A DNA stretch of 64,000 nt from Lutraria lutraria. Its lineage: Eukaryota; Mollusca; Bivalvia; Venerida; Mactridae. The stretch lies in assembly GCA_964023205.1 (NCBI GenBank), contig OZ026844.1, forward strand, positions 29,869,326 to 29,933,325, given 5' to 3'. The number at the start of each line of letters is the position of its first letter. Positions within the stretch are counted from its first letter, which is position 1. This document shows, piece by piece, positions 22,252 to 33,710 of this stretch. The notes beneath the pieces are model-generated. The model saw only the letters and a program-made list of their open reading frames with translations. It did not search any database and was not told where the DNA came from. A program made the position numbers and the translations under genes.

Positions 22252-22920
22252 TCAAAGGAGATACCCTCCAGAACGATAGTTCACCTTTCCATAGCTGTCA
22301 CTCGCTCGGGGCATGCCCAGGAACTGCTGTGTCTTTTTTTTCGTACACCAAAAAATGCGTTTGTCACTTGTAAAACCAATTATTACCGAAAAGTAAAAGA
22401 ATGTGCGTTCAAAAATGACCCTATAACGCGCACGTCGGTATTTGTACAGCCTTTTATTGACGACAACGATATTTTCGATACGTCTGAGAGTTTAACTGAG
22501 CATGTGCGCTGCCTTTCAAGTGAACATAACATGAGCAATACTTACCATTTCAGTTTGTTGACATTTTTTCAGCGAGGTTTTCGGTTTTGACAGATCCCGA
22601 AAGGGTGAAAATGATGAATAATTTCTGAGGCCGAAATCGGCAGGTTTGGTAAATCTTGAAATGTGTTTTTTTAGTAAACTAGCGGGATATTTTGTAAATA
22701 TTTTACAGGGCTTTCATTAATTGATTTAGGCATTAAAATGATACCAATTCGATTGCTATTCGAGACGCTTTAGTTCCAGGGCATACCCCTTTAATCATGG
22801 CGGACCAAAGTACAACATTTTCTTACATCCACCATGCATTTGTTAAGCTAGTTCCTGTTCCATGTTGTTGTATAAAACTATATAAGTTCAGTTTCCATGA
22901 GTACTTTTAGTACTTTGATT
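22252..22920. mobile_element. Dispersed repeat (family H) interrupted by a TTAA-type MITE
   Basis: The blocks GAACGATAGTTCACCTTTCC and TCACTCGCTCGG (22272-22310), and CGGACCAAAGTAC...GAGTACTTTTAGTACTTTGA (22800-22918), are contiguous at 59106-59285. Here they are split by about 485 bp. The intervening DNA has inverted ends GGGGCATGCCCAGGAACT (22308-22325) and AGTTCCAGGGCATACCCC (22772-22789) followed by TTTAA. A further related end, TCAAAGGAGATACCCTCC at 22252, leaves the exact left boundary uncertain. Confidence 0.6.
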
Positions 22921-23548
22921 ATATCTTGTTATGTACTGTGTGTGATTTGGGTTTATTAGATTTGCCGTAGATCTTATTTTGGGGAGTGGTATTTTTCGTA
23001 TATATTTTTTCTAGGAATATTCTTCGATTACATAGTTAACTGACTTTTTTTTCACAAAGAAACGAGATCGCTAGCATTCTTACATTAATAACCTTCGAAA
23101 TTCGACAAATAAATCTTATGAACTATGAAGGACTGTTAGAGCATCAATAAATTATTTCTTAAAGCATGCTCCTTTTTTACATTGAATTTTGAAACTAAAG
23201 CTGACAAGCTGTGGTTCACACCCTGAATAATTGCATCCTAAGTTACACACCTGAGTTTGCACCAAGTTAAGAGTTTGTAACACCTCGGTCGACTACGTTA
23301 TGAAGTAAGAAGGAAATCTGTCTAGTTTTTTTCCGAATGGATATCATATTGACACTATTGTATTGGATTCAACTCATGTTTCTCTTTTTGTAAAATTGCA
23401 GAAAACAAAACCTGCATAATTATCACGAAATAGTGTCGTGGATACATCTTCAGCTTTTAATGCATCAACATTTTTTAACTTAAAATTCATTCTAGTGCAC
23501 TTAGGTCTTCTTGATATTCAGCTCTCATGCAGCTATGACTTAGATTTT
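22921..23548. other. Non-coding stretch
   Basis: Nothing recognised beyond random short open frames. Confidence 0.3.
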
Positions 23549-23790
23549 TATACGCCCGTTTGCATAACAGGTCGTATTATGGGAACACCCATGGTTTGGG
23601 TAACGTCCACAACAACACCCGCTCTCTAATTAAAAAGTTTTATTCGAATCCTAACCAAACTTGATGTAAATGTTAATGGCCATATGATCTCGGTCAAGAC
23701 CGATAATCAGCCCAATCGGTTTAGGCACTTCTGAGTTATGCTCCTTGACGCTTTGAAAAATGAATTTTGACGGCGTATTTTGTGACCTGG
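23549..23790. repeat. Decayed dispersed repeat with ATACGCCCGTTT...GTCGTATTATGGG start
   Basis: The head TATACGCCCGTTTGCATAAC...GGTCGTATTATGGGAACACC is an imperfect hairpin of the kind that starts many bivalve Helentron-like families, followed by an AACTTGATGTAAATGTTAAT core. No matching 3' hairpin end is visible, so it is truncated or heavily mutated. Based on resemblance, not on a second copy in this window. Confidence 0.35.
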
Positions 23791-25034
23791 CACTCTTTGT
23801 TTATATGATTTATTTGTCAAAATTCGAATAATACTTGTTGCGCAGACATATTTACAATGTACTACGTGTAGTATTACTTTAAAATAGTCCAATTTGTTTA
23901 CTGTTTGGATAAATATGCCATCTTATACATGTAGCAAATTTTGTTTATGTGTGCTAAATACAAGTTCACCTAGAACCAATTAAAGTATGGGGTAAGACAA
24001 GTATAACTTTATTGTTTAAAAAATGCAAAGAAAGCAAGTTTGGAAGCCAGTTCGTATATTTACATGTACTTGCTATCATTACAGCTGAATGATAAAAATG
24101 ATAAAATCTTTCGTATCTTTTCAGCTTGTAATACTTAGTTTTCATGTTTATTTTATCTTTAAATGCTCGATCAATTTATCGTACCATATTGACTGGAAAA
24201 TCCAACTGCCGGATTCATTACAAAGTTTGAAAACTTCGCGAAGAGAACTCTTTCGGCGTAAGATTGAATCATAGACTGGAATCGTTTTAGAAATGTCAAT
24301 GCGTTTTTCCTCAATTGTATATCAATACGTCAATAGAGTTGGCATTAGTTGTGATAACTTAACTGCGTCGTTTTATTTTACCAACAATAAATCTGAAGTT
24401 AGATTCGCTTGTTTGAACGCTATTGCAATTTCTCGTATGACTTTGAACTTATTTTATTTATTACGGAATTCATCTTTAATGTTTCCTGACGAAAACGAAT
24501 CAGATCAGATATATCTGCCCATTCTTACATGTAATCACCATTCTCTACGTTCTTAATGTACATTATAATTTTATTATGTAATTCTACGGCCTTAATCAAC
24601 CAAAAATAGTTTGCACTTAATTGATTATCGTTTTTGTTCGTGTAACGCTAAAGCATCAACATTTAATTAAAACAAGAATTTCATATGATAGTTCTTTGAC
24701 CGACGAGATACCATGCATGACTGACATTTTGATGGTAACGTATAACTACAATACAAATTTGTTTGACCTACGAGAGATAATTATCATGGCTGACTTCAAA
24801 GTGCTATATATATATCTGAATGAAAACGTTATTCCTATGGGTATTGTCTGCTTTATAAGAGTTGTAATTTGCGTGTGAGTCTTGATGTTTTATTAATACG
24901 AGGATAAAGTATACTGTAAGGTAAAAATCTTCGAAACACGCGACTAACGTAATGAAGAATCATATTAGGAGAAATCCAGATTCCGATAAATAAATCTTAT
25001 ATTATTATAGTCTGGTTCCCTCACAATTCTCTAT
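23791..25034. other. AT-rich non-coding stretch
   Basis: Three consecutive short plus-strand frames (24089-24878) have no family motifs and no convincing splice sites. No repeat boundary seen. Confidence 0.3.
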
Positions 25035-25382
25035 TCATCCACAGGCTACCGGCATGTGATAACAGCAAAATAAAGTTTGACAAAAAAAAAGATTTTTTCC
25101 CTTATATATGTTATAGAGTAAAGGTATAGAACTCCTGGGCTCAGAAATCACACTGGTCATGTTCATCAAGGTCCTGTTGTAACAATTCTGAACCGATTCT
25201 TAAAAGCCTGGTCTTATTCGACGCAGAAATAATTTCTCTTCAACCACCATCCACTCTTATATCCATACATTGCTCTGAACTGGAGCGATAAGCCCTCAAA
25301 CTTACAAAAAGTACCACTAGGCATCGATGTGACCTAAGTTTCTTTTCATATCCACTCCGGTGTAAATCGAAAGAAAATCAAA

Positions 25383-25673
25383 TTTGTTATCACTCACGGT
25401 CGACGAATCATTCCATTGATGGGTACCTAAGGCATTACGATTCATTATTTGACGATTCAAACTCTCTTTGGCAAAATGACTGTTAAAGGTGAAGGTTGCC
25501 ACACCTCCGATTTTGACCAATCGTTGAGCCGAAACGGCACGAAAATGGTACGGCGTTTAAACTGTGCGATTTTGGGAGCTGAGAAGCGAAATCGACGAAA
25601 GCGTGGAATATTGAATCGTAATGATTTAGGTATCCATCAATTGAATGATTCGTCGACCGTGAGTGATAACAAA
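25383..25673. repeat. Inverted repeat with 62-bp arms and 167-bp spacer
   Basis: Left arm 25383-25444 and right arm 25612-25673 pair with about four mismatches; their shared core is GAATGATTCGTCGACCGTGA. The spacer is comparatively GC-rich (CGAAACGGCACGAAAATGG, GCGAAATCGACGAAAGCG). Reading outward, both arms give a peptide of the form NRNxLGxHQxNDSSTVSDNK. The arm differences change amino acids, so coding selection is not supported. Probably a MITE or inverted duplication. Confidence 0.65.
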
Positions 25674-25773
25674 TGTCATTATAATGCCATTCAATAATGT
25701 CAGCTGAATAGTCCTCAGAAATAGTCGTAACGACATGTATAATTCAAATAAATGTCACCATATTATGTATAAC

Positions 25774-25941
25774 AATCGGCACTCCTCGGTGTCTGTCTAT
25801 AAACTGGTTCCCGTTCCATGATGCAGTGCACCAAAGGCTTTGTACACACAAGTCAACGGGAACCAGTTTATGTCTGTCTATAGAAAGTGCTTTTTCTCAG
25901 TTACGGAAATGCCCGAGTTGTTACGATTGCAAATGTAAGAA
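25774..25941 (+). repeat. Family X repeat, copy interrupted by a hairpin element
   Basis: CAATCGGCACTCCTCGGTGT...GAAAGTGCT...CAGTTACGGAAATGCCCGAG...TTGTTACGATTG matches, in reverse orientation, 61723-61802 and the two halves near 60343 and 60607-60645. Here the hairpin at 25799-25871 is inserted after GTCTGTCTATA. Confidence 0.6.
25799..25871. mobile_element. Tiny hairpin mobile element with perfect 17-bp inverted ends
   Basis: ATAAACTGGTTCCCGTT and AACGGGAACCAGTTTAT are exact inverted repeats around a loop with CCAAAGGCTTTGTAC. The flanks carry GTCTGTCTATA on both sides (25791-25801 and 25872-25882). The family X copies at 60.6 and 61.8 kb have a single GTTTGTCTA at the same place, i.e. an empty site. 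About 70 bp, no coding capacity. Confidence 0.75.
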
Positions 25942-26136
25942 AAGGGACAACTCACATATACAAAACAAACTATCGTTTGAATTGAAATTTAATTAATTAA
26001 AAATATGTGATATGATACACGTATGTTGGACACTATTACAATATAGGAAGTGAAAAATGCGTCAGTGATTATCTCCCTTCTCTGTATTTGATACACATGT
26101 AATAATCATTGTTTCTATTCAGTGGGTTCAACGCCG

Positions 26137-26652
26137 TTTTTTTCTAGACGAATTATACTTACGAGTATTTGTTTATTATAGCTGTTTGCGAGTGCTTACT
26201 GTAGTGTCTATTACTAGTTTGGCTAATCCTGGTCATTTGATTGGCAAATGGTGATGACTGAATCTATTAATAGTTGACAGGTAAGTAAATCATGAAGGCA
26301 TTGTCTAGATAAGTTGTTGAGTGGCTAGTTGAAGTTCAATGTGGTTGTATGATAGTGCTCAGATTTATGGTGAATTCGTTAACATTTAGGGTTGATTCTA
26401 TTTGATTGATGTAGGGTATGATATAACCATGTGCTTGTGAACTATATACATGAATTTATTCATTTATCAAATACTCATGATTGTCATTATAATGTGTATT
26501 ACTCATATCATGTAAATATTTTATACCCTTGTATTGAATTAAATAAACAGATAATATCCTTTATGAAAAAAGCAACTTCATACAAAAAAACATAAACCAA
26601 TATGCTTCTTGAAATTCGTCTACCTATAACGTTTTGTTATAGTTTTTCTTGT
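26137..26652 (+). repeat. 0.5-kb direct duplication, copy 1
   Basis: From TTTTTTCTAGACGAATTATA to CTATAACG...CTTGT it matches 60712-61229 in the same orientation at roughly nine in ten bases, with small indels. Flanks differ immediately outside. It ends about 0.5 kb from the receptor stop codon, in the receptor's 3' flank. No terminal repeats or coding frame; class unknown. Confidence 0.75.
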
Positions 26653-27168
26653 CAACGATAATTCAGTTATATACCGCGGCCGGTTCAACTAACCAGTAGT
26701 AAATTACCTTCCACAAGGAACCGACAACCTCTCTATATGTTTAAGAAAATCGCTCGATCATAATAAATTCAACAACCTCAGGAGTAAAAATCGGTCAGTC
26801 AAATATTTTATGTAAAAATATCTTTATCTAACTATAACTCCTCTTGATGGGTTGCTCTTTGTTTAACTATGATTTAAAATTTGGTCTGGGTTCACGATGT
26901 TGTTACATAGACAGTAAAATAACAATCTTTAATTAAGAACATAAGGCATTAATGCCCACGGATCTCAAACAATACACTAGAATTAATACGTACGAAGTTC
27001 CAAGTATGAATAATGTCGAAAATATATACATGTATTTAAATATGATATAAGAATAACGTTTTCTTTTTTGGCATCGCCAACTTTGTAAGTTGATCAATAC
27101 ATCGTCCAACAGAAAGATCACCGTCGTATATTTGTTTGGCATAAATAGCACGATCAATTCAAAAATAT
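26653..27168 (-). other. 3' flank / probable 3' UTR of the amine receptor
   Basis: AT-rich sequence downstream of the receptor stop. No second gene is seen. TTTATT (AATAAA on the receptor strand) occurs near 26456, but which site is used cannot be told. Confidence 0.35.
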
Positions 27169-28707
27169 TTAATCATATCTTGCTGTGGAAAAACTGTTTT
27201 TGTCGTAGCCTCCTCTTTTTCTATGATGTTTAGTTCTTTTAGTTTTGATACCTAGCATCATCCTAAATTTTCTTCTAAAGTTCGTGTTACATAATGGATA
27301 TAAGAATGGATTAAGGGTCGAGTTCAGGTACCCCACCCACGTCATCGCGAGTAGGAGACCTTGGTCTATACAACCATCACAAAACGCCACAACCAAGAAC
27401 AATATAAAATACGGCAGAAAACACAAAGTAAATGCTCCCATAATCACACCCAATTGTCTGGCAGCTTTAATTTCCTTCGTTAACGCAGAGCTTTGTCGAA
27501 TTGTTTTAATTCGGTGTTTAATGTTAAGTATATTCGACGTATTGCCACCTCTTTCATCCCGGAAAACAAACCCGTTTCTTAAATTTCCTTTCTTACCAAC
27601 ATTTCCTGCAGTTGTATCAATGATTGTCTCCGCGCGACGGATACGCCTGAGTCCACTCACTAGAGAGTAATTCTCATGCGGTTTTATTCGTTTTTCTTCA
27701 TCACTGGAGCACGAGCTGATTGGTGTTCCTGTTGATGACGACGATGCATCACCAGTACCAGGAGTCGTGCCTGTGCTCCGTGCAGTATTTCGAGGTTTAA
27801 GTGGTATACTTCCCGCAGAATATTCTTCATAAAAATACCTTTCAACCTTTTCGGTTTCTTGGTCAATCACGTTCTCATCATACACATACTCGACTTTACA
27901 CAATTCCGTGGGACTAAAAGGACTTGTGCTTGTTTGCTTGCTTTTATCTCGATGGTGTTTTGATTTGCCTCGCTTCCGCTTTTTCAGAAATTTTGTCACT
28001 AAGTAACCTTTCCTTGACCTTTCATGATTGATATTTGAACTTTTATGTCTATGAAGCTCAATAGTTTGAACGTGTGATGCATTAGATGGTTCAGCCGTGC
28101 TGTTCTGTTCAGAGCCCATATCTAGATTGTGATTACTTAAAGACATATCATCGTAGCAAGTGTTAACAGTAGACACATACGGATTGCAATTTTTGAAATT
28201 TCTTTGTCCTAATTCCATTTCCGATCGTTTCCTAATTTCTTGAAATATTTTCCAGTAAAGACCGTACATAACAGCAAGAGGAAGGTAAAAGTTAAAGAAC
28301 GCAGTAATTACTTTTAACGCACTATTCTTAGCATATTCCGTGTCACACACATCTGACTTTACCGTTCTTGTACCGCCGTGGAAAAAATGGTGCCATCCGG
28401 CAATAGGAATTATCCAAAGGGATGATAAAAGCCATACGCCCGTTATCATTAACACCGCTCGTTTCTTTGTTCTCTTTCTGATGTATTTTAGTGGCGATGT
28501 CACCGACCAATAACGATCTAGACTGAGAATAAACAGGTTTAGAATGGAAGCCGTACTGGCCGTGTAATCAATTCCGATCCAAATCTGGCAAACGGCTACC
28601 CCAAATCTCCAATCAACCGTGAATATGTAAACTGTACTGGTCGGCATCACGAAGAGACCCACAATTAAATCAGCAATCGCCAGGGAAACAATAAACATGT
28701 TACTGAC
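27169..28707 (-). CDS. Histamine H1-like biogenic-amine GPCR, exon covering TM2 to the C terminus
   Basis: Class A receptor at the plasma membrane; H1 receptors couple to Gq. The minus-strand exon starts after TTATATATTTCAG| with VSNMFIVSLAIADL (TM2, D2.50). Numbering from the first in-frame Met (28737), it shows C50 (3.25) and D57 (3.32, in DYTASTAS), with DRY at 74-76. W108 lies in the H1-like WIIPIAGW, ECL2 has C131, and K142, T145, N149 and F150 occupy the H1 ligand positions 5.39/5.42/5.46/5.47. The third loop is long (about 170-420), Ser/Thr-rich with basic clusters. TM6 reads CFLPYF (Y443, F444, F447 kept; 6.48 is Phe, not Trp). TM7 has Y470 and NPFLYP, followed by a basic tail. Stop at 27169-27171. 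TM1 must lie in an upstream exon at higher coordinates, not located. A muscarinic-type identity is less likely because the ECL2 and TM5-7 motifs follow H1. Confidence 0.92.
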   Translation of the reverse strand, partial: VSNMFIVSLAIADLIVGLFVMPTSTVYIFTVDWRFGVAVCQIWIGIDYTASTASILNLFILSLDRYWSVTSPLKYIRKRTKKRAVLMITGVWLLSSLWIIPIAGWHHFFHGGTRTVKSDVCDTEYAKNSALKVITAFFNFYLPLAVMYGLYWKIFQEIRKRSEMELGQRNFKNCNPYVSTVNTCYDDMSLSNHNLDMGSEQNSTAEPSNASHVQTIELHRHKSSNINHERSRKGYLVTKFLKKRKRGKSKHHRDKSKQTSTSPFSPTELCKVEYVYDENVIDQETEKVERYFYEEYSAGSIPLKPRNTARSTGTTPGTGDASSSSTGTPISSCSSDEEKRIKPHENYSLVSGLRRIRRAETIIDTTAGNVGKKGNLRNGFVFRDERGGNTSNILNIKHRIKTIRQSSALTKEIKAARQLGVIMGAFTLCFLPYFILFLVVAFCDGCIDQGLLLAMTWVGYLNSTLNPFLYPLCNTNFRRKFRMMLGIKTKRTKHHRKRGGYDKNSFSTARYD

Positions 28708-30601
28708 CTGAAATATATAAAAGATTGCACACATCAATTAGGATCACCGTGTTTTGTGTATTGAAATTACTGTCGACCGCGATAGATCAATTCATTTACT
28801 TACAAAAATTGACGGACACGACCTAACAACAAAGGATTTCTAATTGAATTAGTGACTGACAAATGTCCCAAGCCTCGGGGAGTGTTTGTCACCATAAATC
28901 AAATTGGTTTCCACGTAATATTGGTCTGTGTAATGTTTTAGTCAGACTGGAAGCCATGCTGCACTTAATTGTCAATTTGCGTTTGGTTACAAAATTATAT
29001 AACCCGCATCAATTCTCATCACTGCTAACACTGTACATGTAACAACGACATCAAAAACAACAAACAAACAAGTTAATAAATCAACAGTCAAAACAACTAT
29101 AGTGGATTCTTTATCTTAAATGAACTTAAAAGATTTTCAAACTACATTTGTATGAATAGTTATTTGTTTCATATGCTTATATATGTCCAAGTAAAAATTA
29201 CCCCGCCACAAGTCCCAGAGCGCTCTATAGGTACATGTATCATTTTAACTTCTAAATGCGTGCCAAGTGCAGAATGCTGTAAATGATTAAACAGTGGTTC
29301 ATGTAGGCTTCCTCTAGAATGGTTTACCAGAAGGATGCGACCTCTCTCCAGAGATAATTATATCATTTCTTAAAATTCTTAAACATAGTGGAATGCAATC
29401 AACAGATGTCAAGATTGTTTTAATTCAGACCATGTCTGTATGAGATATTTGTGTTTGGACTTTTATCGCCATTGCAAGAATATGGACAGAAAAAATACAG
29501 AAGCTTAATTTCAAAGTTGAAAGATGAAAATGTTTGATAACATCTCTGAAATATGGGCCGATGGATGAAATAGAGGACAATGAAGCCAGGAAAGCGAACG
29601 AAAAATTCAAGACAACAGAATTGGAAATTTGACACATAGAAAAAACACACACACTTAAGAACGCATGGGTGATGCCATTGAACTTAGACTAACAAATACT
29701 TAAAAAGGGTTTTGCCAACCGAAAACAACAGAAGAACGCCACTTAGCCCGAGGACCTTTTTCTGAATCACCATCAACAAAAACGAATTGGCACTCAAGTA
29801 TTAGTCAACATCGCTCTAAGACTAACGTTATGGGTCAATGCAACTGTATGCTCATGATGGTAGCATAATTTTCAGGGAATTTAATTTCAAGTTTTTAACT
29901 ATAGATTCACATTTCTGTATCTAATATAATAGTGTCTTAGATTTAGACCACTTCCGAGTAAATATACAGTGTATATAAGAAAAGGAATTCTAGAAAAAAT
30001 AAACAAATACATAAATTTTACCTTGCCCAAAACTTCCCCAACCCCCATAACCCAAGAGCCACCCAACACATGGAGGCATACAAAAAATGTCAAAACATAG
30101 TCTCTCTTACGTAAAAATCCTGAATGTCTCTCCAGGAAACATATGTTGACATCACAGTACAATTAACCCCACAATAAACCCCAATTGTACCTGCAGGCCA
30201 TGCATCTTCACCCCTTTTGGTGTTCGCAGATTTTACTGTATATCATCGAATAATTATGTTTAGTTCAACCCATTGAATCATAAATTATTTGAAAGAGCAT
30301 GTATTTTATTGTAGTCATGAGCTTGAAGTAAAGTCGTACAAAATCATTCAACATTTACTTCATTGGTGGCATAAAATTGTTGTAATTAAGTAATAGCATG
30401 GCTTCCAGAACGTATGATATTGATACTTTTGATTGCAGATAGGATGCTTTTAGCTGTTAACTTTGTATATTGTTCTTAAGATTAGTAGATTGCTCTAAAT
30501 TAATCATATCATTATTAATGAGATTAGATTAAATCTAATAAAAGAAAACGTTTGAATACCAAACCATGAATTAAAAAAGTCCATCAATCTGATTAAAATC
30601 A

Positions 30602-30668
30602 TATCCTCAAACCCGCTACGCTATGAGGATCTGAAGACGACCTATAGAAGGTCACCTCAGGTGACCTT
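30602..30668. promoter_or_regulatory. Adjacent palindromes, one containing inverted AGGTCA half-sites
   Basis: ATCCTCA...TGAGGAT (30603-30630) is followed by AAGGTCACCT-c-AGGTGACCTT (30648-30668), a perfect 10-bp-arm palindrome. It contains AGGTCA and TGACCT, the nuclear-receptor half-site, in inverted arrangement with 7 bp between them. Whether it is bound by anything is unknown; it could equally be a stem-loop of a decayed repeat. Confidence 0.3.
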
Positions 30669-33534
30669 TTCCACTAGCCAATCAGCGCCTTACTTTCATA
30701 ATTCTGAAAGTGATCTGATTCTATTTTTAACCGCAGTAAAAAACAATATTTGACTTGTAGTTATCACGAACACCTATTCTTACGCAACTAAATGTAATGG
30801 TAGCGCCCATGTGACATGCGTGTTTATTAAATTTTCTGTACTACTATGGCCAAATCGATCAGGATTACTAAAAAAATCACAAAGTGGTTGCAGACAAGTA
30901 TGTTATACGTAATTTAATGTTTACTAACGTTTAAATAACATCGTCAGGTCGGCCAAAGTACCGATGAAACGAGTTATACGATTGGCTGAATTATAAATAG
31001 ATATAAATAGTGATAATGGAAATTCCGACTTTTGAAAATAGAAACTGGTATAGGCCGTCATCAGATCTTGCCGTAAGGAAGATCGAATACTTTAGTCAGA
31101 TTGAAAAGTCCATTTTTATACATGTATTTTCATTTTGTTTTATGTTTTCTGTTATGTTCGTTTTTCAGTATTATATAATTTCTGATGTAAATTGATATAT
31201 TCGTATTATAAAGATTTCTATAAAATCCGTATAGAAACGAGCTGTTCGTATTAAAAGATATAATCATCGTTATACTTATTCGATACGACATTCTGATTAG
31301 CTGTATTGTTAACATGTTCTCATGAATATTCAGCATGCATATGTTTTATTAGCTTGAACCATATGTTGTATAAGGTTAAAATAAAGCTTGAATCAAATTA
31401 GTCACGTCTAAAGCATTACGTTAATTTGGGTTACACTTGAACCACGTATGGTCATGTATTATTTATTATTACTTTTATTAATTCTAATAAAACTTGAACC
31501 ATATTGGTCACGTAAAAAAATACAACTTTAATTAAGGTAACGATAAATGACTGGAAGCATGCACACGTAAGATGTCACTTAATTAAGACATAGTAAACAT
31601 TCAATTAATTGAACAACACCTAAAGTTAACTTTTTTGCAATTTAATTTCTCAAACAATTTTAAATGTTCTCAGGGCTGATTAACACTTTCACCATGACAC
31701 CAAGCGTTAATATTTAAAGCTAGTTTTGTCTGAAGTTTAATTCGAAATCCTTTTATAATTTCCTCAGTAATGCATGTACAGCTTTACTTCATTTCCTTAA
31801 TTTTGACTGTTTAATCTCCTGGAATTAATCAAACTTCTTGTTTTATAGACAGAAAATTGCCCAACGTGATCATGACGCTTGACGTAGTGACTTTAAAGAT
31901 TAGCAGAATATCGACTTAGATGAAAAAGTCAGCTATTCGTTAGACGCGTTTTTTTTGTCATGAACTCATAATCAATGAGAATTCTAAAATATACCGTCTC
32001 TCTTTTGGAAACTGATATTTCTTGCGAAAGCCCCTCCACAATGCAATTTGGATGAAAGTCTGTGTTAATGATCAGTAATATATATGTCAGATCTAATCAG
32101 ACTTAAAAAGTGATCACGGTACAACATTTTTGTAACACTGTTTTTCTTTTTTATCTATGATCAGTTTGTTCAAATACTATGTTAAAGTACATTTTAGTCG
32201 TATGGTGTTCATCATTTCTAGGCAAAATAAAGTAAATTCCCAACGCCTGTCAATCACATGACAAACATATTGTCTATATAGATTGTCTAGATAGATGAAT
32301 ATCAGCGAGGGATATGAAGGATGAAACTCTGATGATGCCATGAAGATAGATCTGAACATGGTGCCTGGGCGATATGCCAAATTTGTAGAGATAAATCCAT
32401 TTGTGTAAAATAGAACAAAACGGGACATTATTGCCAATCATGACTCCAATCATGTAACATAAACAACCACTGTATCATGTTTTAGATATAGTCTTATTAG
32501 CTAAGTCTTTGAGTATCTTTGCGTTATCGTTTCACAATGTCCTCCAGTTTAAAACTATTTGGCGAAGGCCTATATTTTAGCCTACTGGATACGTACTCCA
32601 TATTTGTTATTTATACTGGTTCGTTAATAATCCAAAGACATTTTACATTCTAGTTTGATTATGGAATACGCCATTCTCTGTGATCTGAAGCATTTGGAAG
32701 GCTATTACCTATCTCTTATATTTGACGCACCCACATTCATTGTTCATCTTTAGGTTTTCTAATGCATTACTTTCTTTTAAGTTTTTATCCGTATATCTAC
32801 TAACACACCTTAAAGGATAGAATTAGTGCGCTAGTATTGCGAGACATCGTTAACTTACGTAAGACCATTACTGAAAACGTATTGTATATTGACCGCAAAA
32901 ACCCGACTTTAACTTATTTAGTTGAACAAACAACACTAGGTCTGAAGTAGGCCATAATTTGTCGAGCTCTATGAAGGGCACGTGTTTTTACTCATAAAGG
33001 TATAATTTAACTTTGTATAGGAGTTTTCTCTCTATATAAAGCAACATCGCAGCCTGTAACATTCGTACGTACACATACAAAGCAGTAAGTCGTTTATTAA
33101 TGACTGCCTGCTACCAATATATTGACGTATCACGAGTCGTATATACGCAGTATCACTGAGCAGTAATCAATTTATTAATGAATGTCGCCTATTCCTGTAT
33201 CAAATGAAGCCATAAGTTCCACAGTACTATTAACCATTCTCCTTCATGTTCTAAATAAGGAAATATACAAAAGTAAACCATACAACTGTTTTAGATATCT
33301 AAACACCTGTACCCAATACTTTAAAAATAACTCAATTTGATACTAACGAACACCAATATTTTTTTATTGTGTTCATGTGTAATGATATTGACGTATTTTT
33401 CTTTATTTATTTTGTAATTTCAATCACTCGAATAATTTTTTTTCAAATAAGAAGATCCATAAAAAATAAGTGGATAGACCAGAACCGTTAAAACAAGAGA
33501 AAACAATCGCAAAGAACAATGAACACAGGGAAAA

Positions 33535-33710
33535 GGGTGAGTCGTGTCCAGTGCTTTATACCGGAAACGATAAAGAAACAAGAAGAAATATTCGCCACAA
33601 GAGTAAGAATTTAAATGCCTGGTTCTCCCGTATCTTCTCTCGCGAGAGCGGTTCTGAAATGGTCATAGTTGTCAAATGGGCCTTTAAACAACAGATAAAC
33701 ATGAATATTC
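33535..33710 (+). repeat. Dispersed repeat, family F, copy 1
   Basis: GGGTGAGTCGTG...CAGTGCTTTATACCGG...TGCCTGGTTCTCCCGTATCT...TGGGCCTTTAAACAACAGAT matches the two halves flanking the MITE at 46044-46705. Both sites retain the same order. The open frame across it is not supported as a gene. Confidence 0.6.

Noticed and set aside
27245..27670. 141-codon plus-strand open frame
   Set aside because: It is the antisense shadow of the receptor exon; no independent motifs.
27684..27866. 60-codon minus-strand frame inside the receptor
   Set aside because: Alternative frame within the third intracellular loop of the receptor.
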